Shown: positions 61,802 to 64,000 of the stretch, piece after piece
Layout of the letters: every line of letters starts with the position of its first letter
Numbering within the stretch: the first letter of the stretch is position 1
From: Clostridia bacterium
GTDB taxonomy: Bacteria > Bacillota > Clostridia > Oscillospirales > Acutalibacteraceae
Reading direction: 5' to 3'
Assembly (NCBI GenBank): GCA_017621885.1
Contig: JAGASD010000040.1
Span: forward strand, 1-64,000
DNA length: 64,000 nucleotides
The notes under the pieces: model-generated
Database searches by the model: none
What the model was told of the DNA's origin: nothing
What the model saw: the letters and a program-made list of their open reading frames with translations, nothing else
Made by a program: the position numbers and the translations under genes

Positions 61802-62602
61802 TCAGTCCGCTTTTGCAAGACCCTTTTGCCTTGCATATTCAGCTGCACCCATTGCGCCCATAAGCTGAGGGTCAACAGAAAGCTCAACAACCTTAATTTT
61901 AAGAACCTTTTCAATAGCCTTTTTAAGACCGTCATTCTTTGCGCAACCGCCCGTAAGGGTAATGCTGTCTGTGGCACCTGCTTTTTTAGCCATAACAAAG
62001 CATCTTTTTGCAACCGCAAGCTGAATACCTGCGGCAATTTCATCCATGGGCTTACCCTCGCCGACGAGAGAAATAACCTCACTTTCAGCAAAAACAGTAC
62101 ACTGTGCAGTAATGGGAATTGTATTTTTGGCATTAAGTGAAAGCTTTGAAAACTCGGGAAGGGTCATTTCAAAGGCATTTGCCATTGCCTCGTAAAATCT
62201 GCCCGTACCTGCGGCACATTTATCATTCATTGCAAAGTTTTTAACAGTACCGTCGGTATCAATTGAAATACCCTTTACGTCCTGTCCGCCGATGTCAATA
62301 ATAGCCTTAACCTCGGGGTTTGTTACGTGAACACCCATTGCGTGACAGCTGATTTCGGAAATATTTTCATCAGCAAAGGGAACCTTGTTTCTGCCGTAGC
62401 CGGTACCGATAAGATATGAAAGCTCCTCTGCTGAATTCAAGCCGTCAACCTGTGCGATTGCATCATTAAGAGCAATCTCGGCACTTGCAACGGGATTTAT
62501 TTTACTTCTGTTTGTAACGTTGGCAACCATTTTGCCGTTTTCATCAAGAATAACGCATTTTGTATATGTAGAGCCTACGTCGCATCCGCCAAAATATTTC
62601 AT
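61802..62602 (-). CDS. Acyl-CoA dehydratase activase (BadF/HgdC-like ATPase)
   Basis: 266-residue ASKHA-fold ATPase. DVGSTYTKCVILDENG is the phosphate 1 motif, followed by IDIGGQDVKGISID, the iron-sulfur ligand region MNDKCAAGTGRFYE and TLTGGCAKNDGL (adenosine motif), all typical of the activators that inject one electron with ATP hydrolysis into 2-hydroxyacyl-CoA dehydratases or benzoyl-CoA reductases. The single chain homodimerises around one [4Fe-4S] cluster. Its partner gene is directly upstream (15 bases). Family is certain; the substrate of the pair is not. Confidence 0.92.
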   Translation of the reverse strand: MKYFGGCDVGSTYTKCVILDENGKMVANVTNRSKINPVASAEIALNDAIAQVDGLNSAEELSYLIGTGYGRNKVPFADENISEISCHAMGVHVTNPEVKAIIDIGGQDVKGISIDTDGTVKNFAMNDKCAAGTGRFYEAMANAFEMTLPEFSKLSLNAKNTIPITAQCTVFAESEVISLVGEGKPMDEIAAGIQLAVAKRCFVMAKKAGATDSITLTGGCAKNDGLKKAIEKVLKIKVVELSVDPQLMGAMGAAEYARQKGLAKAD

Positions 62603-62617
62603 AATATATCTATCTCC

Positions 62618-64000
62618 TTACCAAGCTAAATCGTCTTCAAAATCAAGAAGTGAAGCATCCAAGGGCTCCTCCTGAAGAACTGTCTGCATATATTTATTAA
62701 CCTGCTCACGCATATCGCGTCTTGAAATGGTGCGTGGGTCCATAAGGTCCTGCTTAACCCAGATAAAGTTTACGTTGCGCTCTCTTGCCTGATCGTCGAA
62801 TATACCCGTAAGACCGTCCATACCCTTGCAGGAAATCTGGTCGTACATAATAACTGTATCAGCATTGTATTCTTCAACAATTCTCCACAGCTCGTCAACA
62901 ACGTTACGGTAACCGCCCTTTGTGTGCTTACGCATAATGGAGCGCTGGTATGTTTTTGCCACATCCTTGAGTGCCTGCTCTTTATCTTCGGTGTCGTATT
63001 TAATATAGGAAATCATAGTTTCCATATCCATAACTACGTTCATACCCCAGCAATTTTCAAGCCAGTTTGCAAAGCTTGTGTAATAGTTTGCAGGACAGCT
63101 CCACACAACCGCGCGATGGCGCATTTCCTTTGAAACGGCTTCTTTCTTTTCATAACCCTTCGTCATAAGCTTGTTGACCTTTTTATCCACCTTCAAAAAG
63201 CGTTCGTCTGCACCGCCCGAAAGGTTAAAATAATATATTCTGTAAAGCCAGAAAGCGGCACCCGTCATCTGGGGATAATTCGTTTTATTGATATCCCATT
63301 TTTCCATTTCGTATTCAAGCTGCTTGTTTGAATTTTTAAGAGCCTTAAAGAAAACATCCCAATCGAATTTTTCTCCGGTTTGTTCTTCAATAAACTTAAT
63401 AAGCTCCTTTACCTCCTCCACGGCATATTCCTGAACGTCTTCGTCATTGTAACGAAGAGGAATGTTGAAAAGGTGAACCGGAAGTTTAAGCCGTCTGTCG
63501 AGGAAGGTTGAGTTCATAACCGAACCGTCGCAGGGCATATTGGTTGCAACCATACAGCAGCCCATTTTAGGATAATCGTCGTCAATAGCCACACCTGCCT
63601 CAGCACTGGGAAGAGGGCAAACGTCTGCAGGCACACCAAAGCTTTCGGTAACCTCAAGGTAAGGCGGTGTAATCTGCTGGTCAACCATTGAGGTTAAGAA
63701 TATGGGAATTGTCTGTAAAGGCACAACCTTGAGATTCGGGAAGCCTGAAAAAATCTCGTTCGGTATAATCTCATCTGTAAGAACAATCTTTTTTGAAAGC
63801 TTGTTGTTGGGATTTATTTTCTCATCCGCAACAAAGGACGTATTTATAAGCCCCGTTGCGTGTTTTACAATCATATTAAAATGAAGGTGAACTATGCGAA
63901 GATGAGTGCCTCTCAGACCCGCTGTATGTCTGTCAATGAATGAAGGAGTTGAAAGATACGAAGCCATCCAGCGGTATTTCCAAAGACCCTTTACCGTGGA
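62618..64000 (-). CDS. 2-hydroxyacyl-CoA dehydratase family protein (5' end outside window)
   Basis: The frame is open to the window edge on the minus strand (at least 460 codons), so the N-terminus is missing. Resembles the HgdB/BcrB-type subunits with the cysteine ligands in VPADVCPLPSAEAG and MGCCMVATNMPCDGS, then a long helical C-terminal domain with RRDMREQVNKYMQ. Such proteins carry a [4Fe-4S] cluster and, driven by the activase, eliminate water from 2-hydroxyacyl-CoA or reduce other hard substrates. A separate larger partner subunit, if any, would lie beyond 64000. It leads the operon with activase, 51-residue membrane protein, ACS/CODH-like protein and methyltransferase. Confidence 0.85.
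   Translation of the reverse strand, partial: STVKGLWKYRWMASYLSTPSFIDRHTAGLRGTHLRIVHLHFNMIVKHATGLINTSFVADEKINPNNKLSKKIVLTDEIIPNEIFSGFPNLKVVPLQTIPIFLTSMVDQQITPPYLEVTESFGVPADVCPLPSAEAGVAIDDDYPKMGCCMVATNMPCDGSVMNSTFLDRRLKLPVHLFNIPLRYNDEDVQEYAVEEVKELIKFIEEQTGEKFDWDVFFKALKNSNKQLEYEMEKWDINKTNYPQMTGAAFWLYRIYYFNLSGGADERFLKVDKKVNKLMTKGYEKKEAVSKEMRHRAVVWSCPANYYTSFANWLENCWGMNVVMDMETMISYIKYDTEDKEQALKDVAKTYQRSIMRKHTKGGYRNVVDELWRIVEEYNADTVIMYDQISCKGMDGLTGIFDDQARERNVNFIWVKQDLMDPRTISRRDMREQVNKYMQTVLQEEPLDASLLDFEDDLAW

Noticed and set aside
1-64000. tRNA, rRNA or known riboswitch genes
   Set aside because: I looked for clover-leaf arms with TTCGA loops and conserved riboswitch cores upstream of metabolic genes and saw none; a covariance-model scan would be decisive.

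Overview
The window looks like chromosomal DNA of an anaerobic, low-to-moderate G+C Firmicute (Bacillota), most likely a gut Clostridia (Oscillospiraceae-like). This is inferred from the mix of genes: a GPH sugar symporter, an L-fucose isomerase, a GH2 glycosidase, 2-hydroxyacyl-CoA dehydratase-type proteins with their activase, iron-sulfur L-serine dehydratase, luxS, VanZ- and CPBP-type membrane proteins, and a Tn4451-type mobile element. Starts are usually preceded by strong AGGAGG-like sites, and several genes use TTG. I saw no rRNA, tRNA or CRISPR array.

Layout. 0.4-2.6 kb: leftward operon zapA-dut-mnmE. 2.7-4.9 kb: CPBP protease, then tadA running in frame into luxS. 5.4-6.3 kb: PHP phosphoesterase. 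6.5-10.3 kb: mnmA, L-serine dehydratase, GPH transporter. 10.4-15.7 kb: PrsA-like lipoprotein, nitroreductase, mnmG, GH2 hydrolase. 16.5-23.5 kb (leftward): acyltransferase-like protein, UPF0210/ACT pair, secreted PHP protein, secreted ceramidase-like protein, DUF2238-type membrane protein. 23.6-25.9 kb: dCMP deaminase, class II aldolase, membrane protein. 26-31 kb: transglutaminase-like protein, XRE regulator with operator-like repeats, and a 998-residue repeat/FnIII surface protein. 31-33 kb: fucI.

33.0-48.4 kb is a foreign block. A serine recombinase, TnpW, ParB-like protein and MobV relaxase with a recognisable oriT form a Tn4451-like mobilisation module, and TnpV lies at 45.3-45.7 kb. 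Between relaxase and TnpV is an A+T-rich cargo of secreted and membrane proteins with an ECF sigma factor and a membrane anti-sigma factor. Three intergenic sites inside the cargo share the pattern TGTAAGA-N15-GACTATA, a strong candidate for the promoter read by that sigma factor. This self-contained regulon is the best candidate here for an undescribed system. Beyond TnpV are three membrane or unknown proteins and an XRE repressor, next to a truncated secreted-protein gene that may mark a junction.

48.8-55.9 kb encodes envelope proteins: a surface-anchored protein, three proteins with N-terminal zinc ribbons and membrane segments (one with a BspA-like LRR ectodomain), a Ser/Thr kinase coupled to a small helix-turn-helix-like protein, and a paralogue of the latter. 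This may be an envelope-sensing module. 55.9-64 kb (leftward): glnA, sugar isomerase-like TIM barrel, phosphodiesterase, lipoprotein, then an operon of 2-hydroxyacyl-CoA dehydratase-like protein (cut by the window edge), activase, 51-residue membrane protein, ACS/CODH-like protein and methyltransferase.

Chromosomal intergenic gaps carry families of short dispersed repeats, including a cassette with identical 47-bp ends in two gaps and an array of GTGAAGTT boxes.
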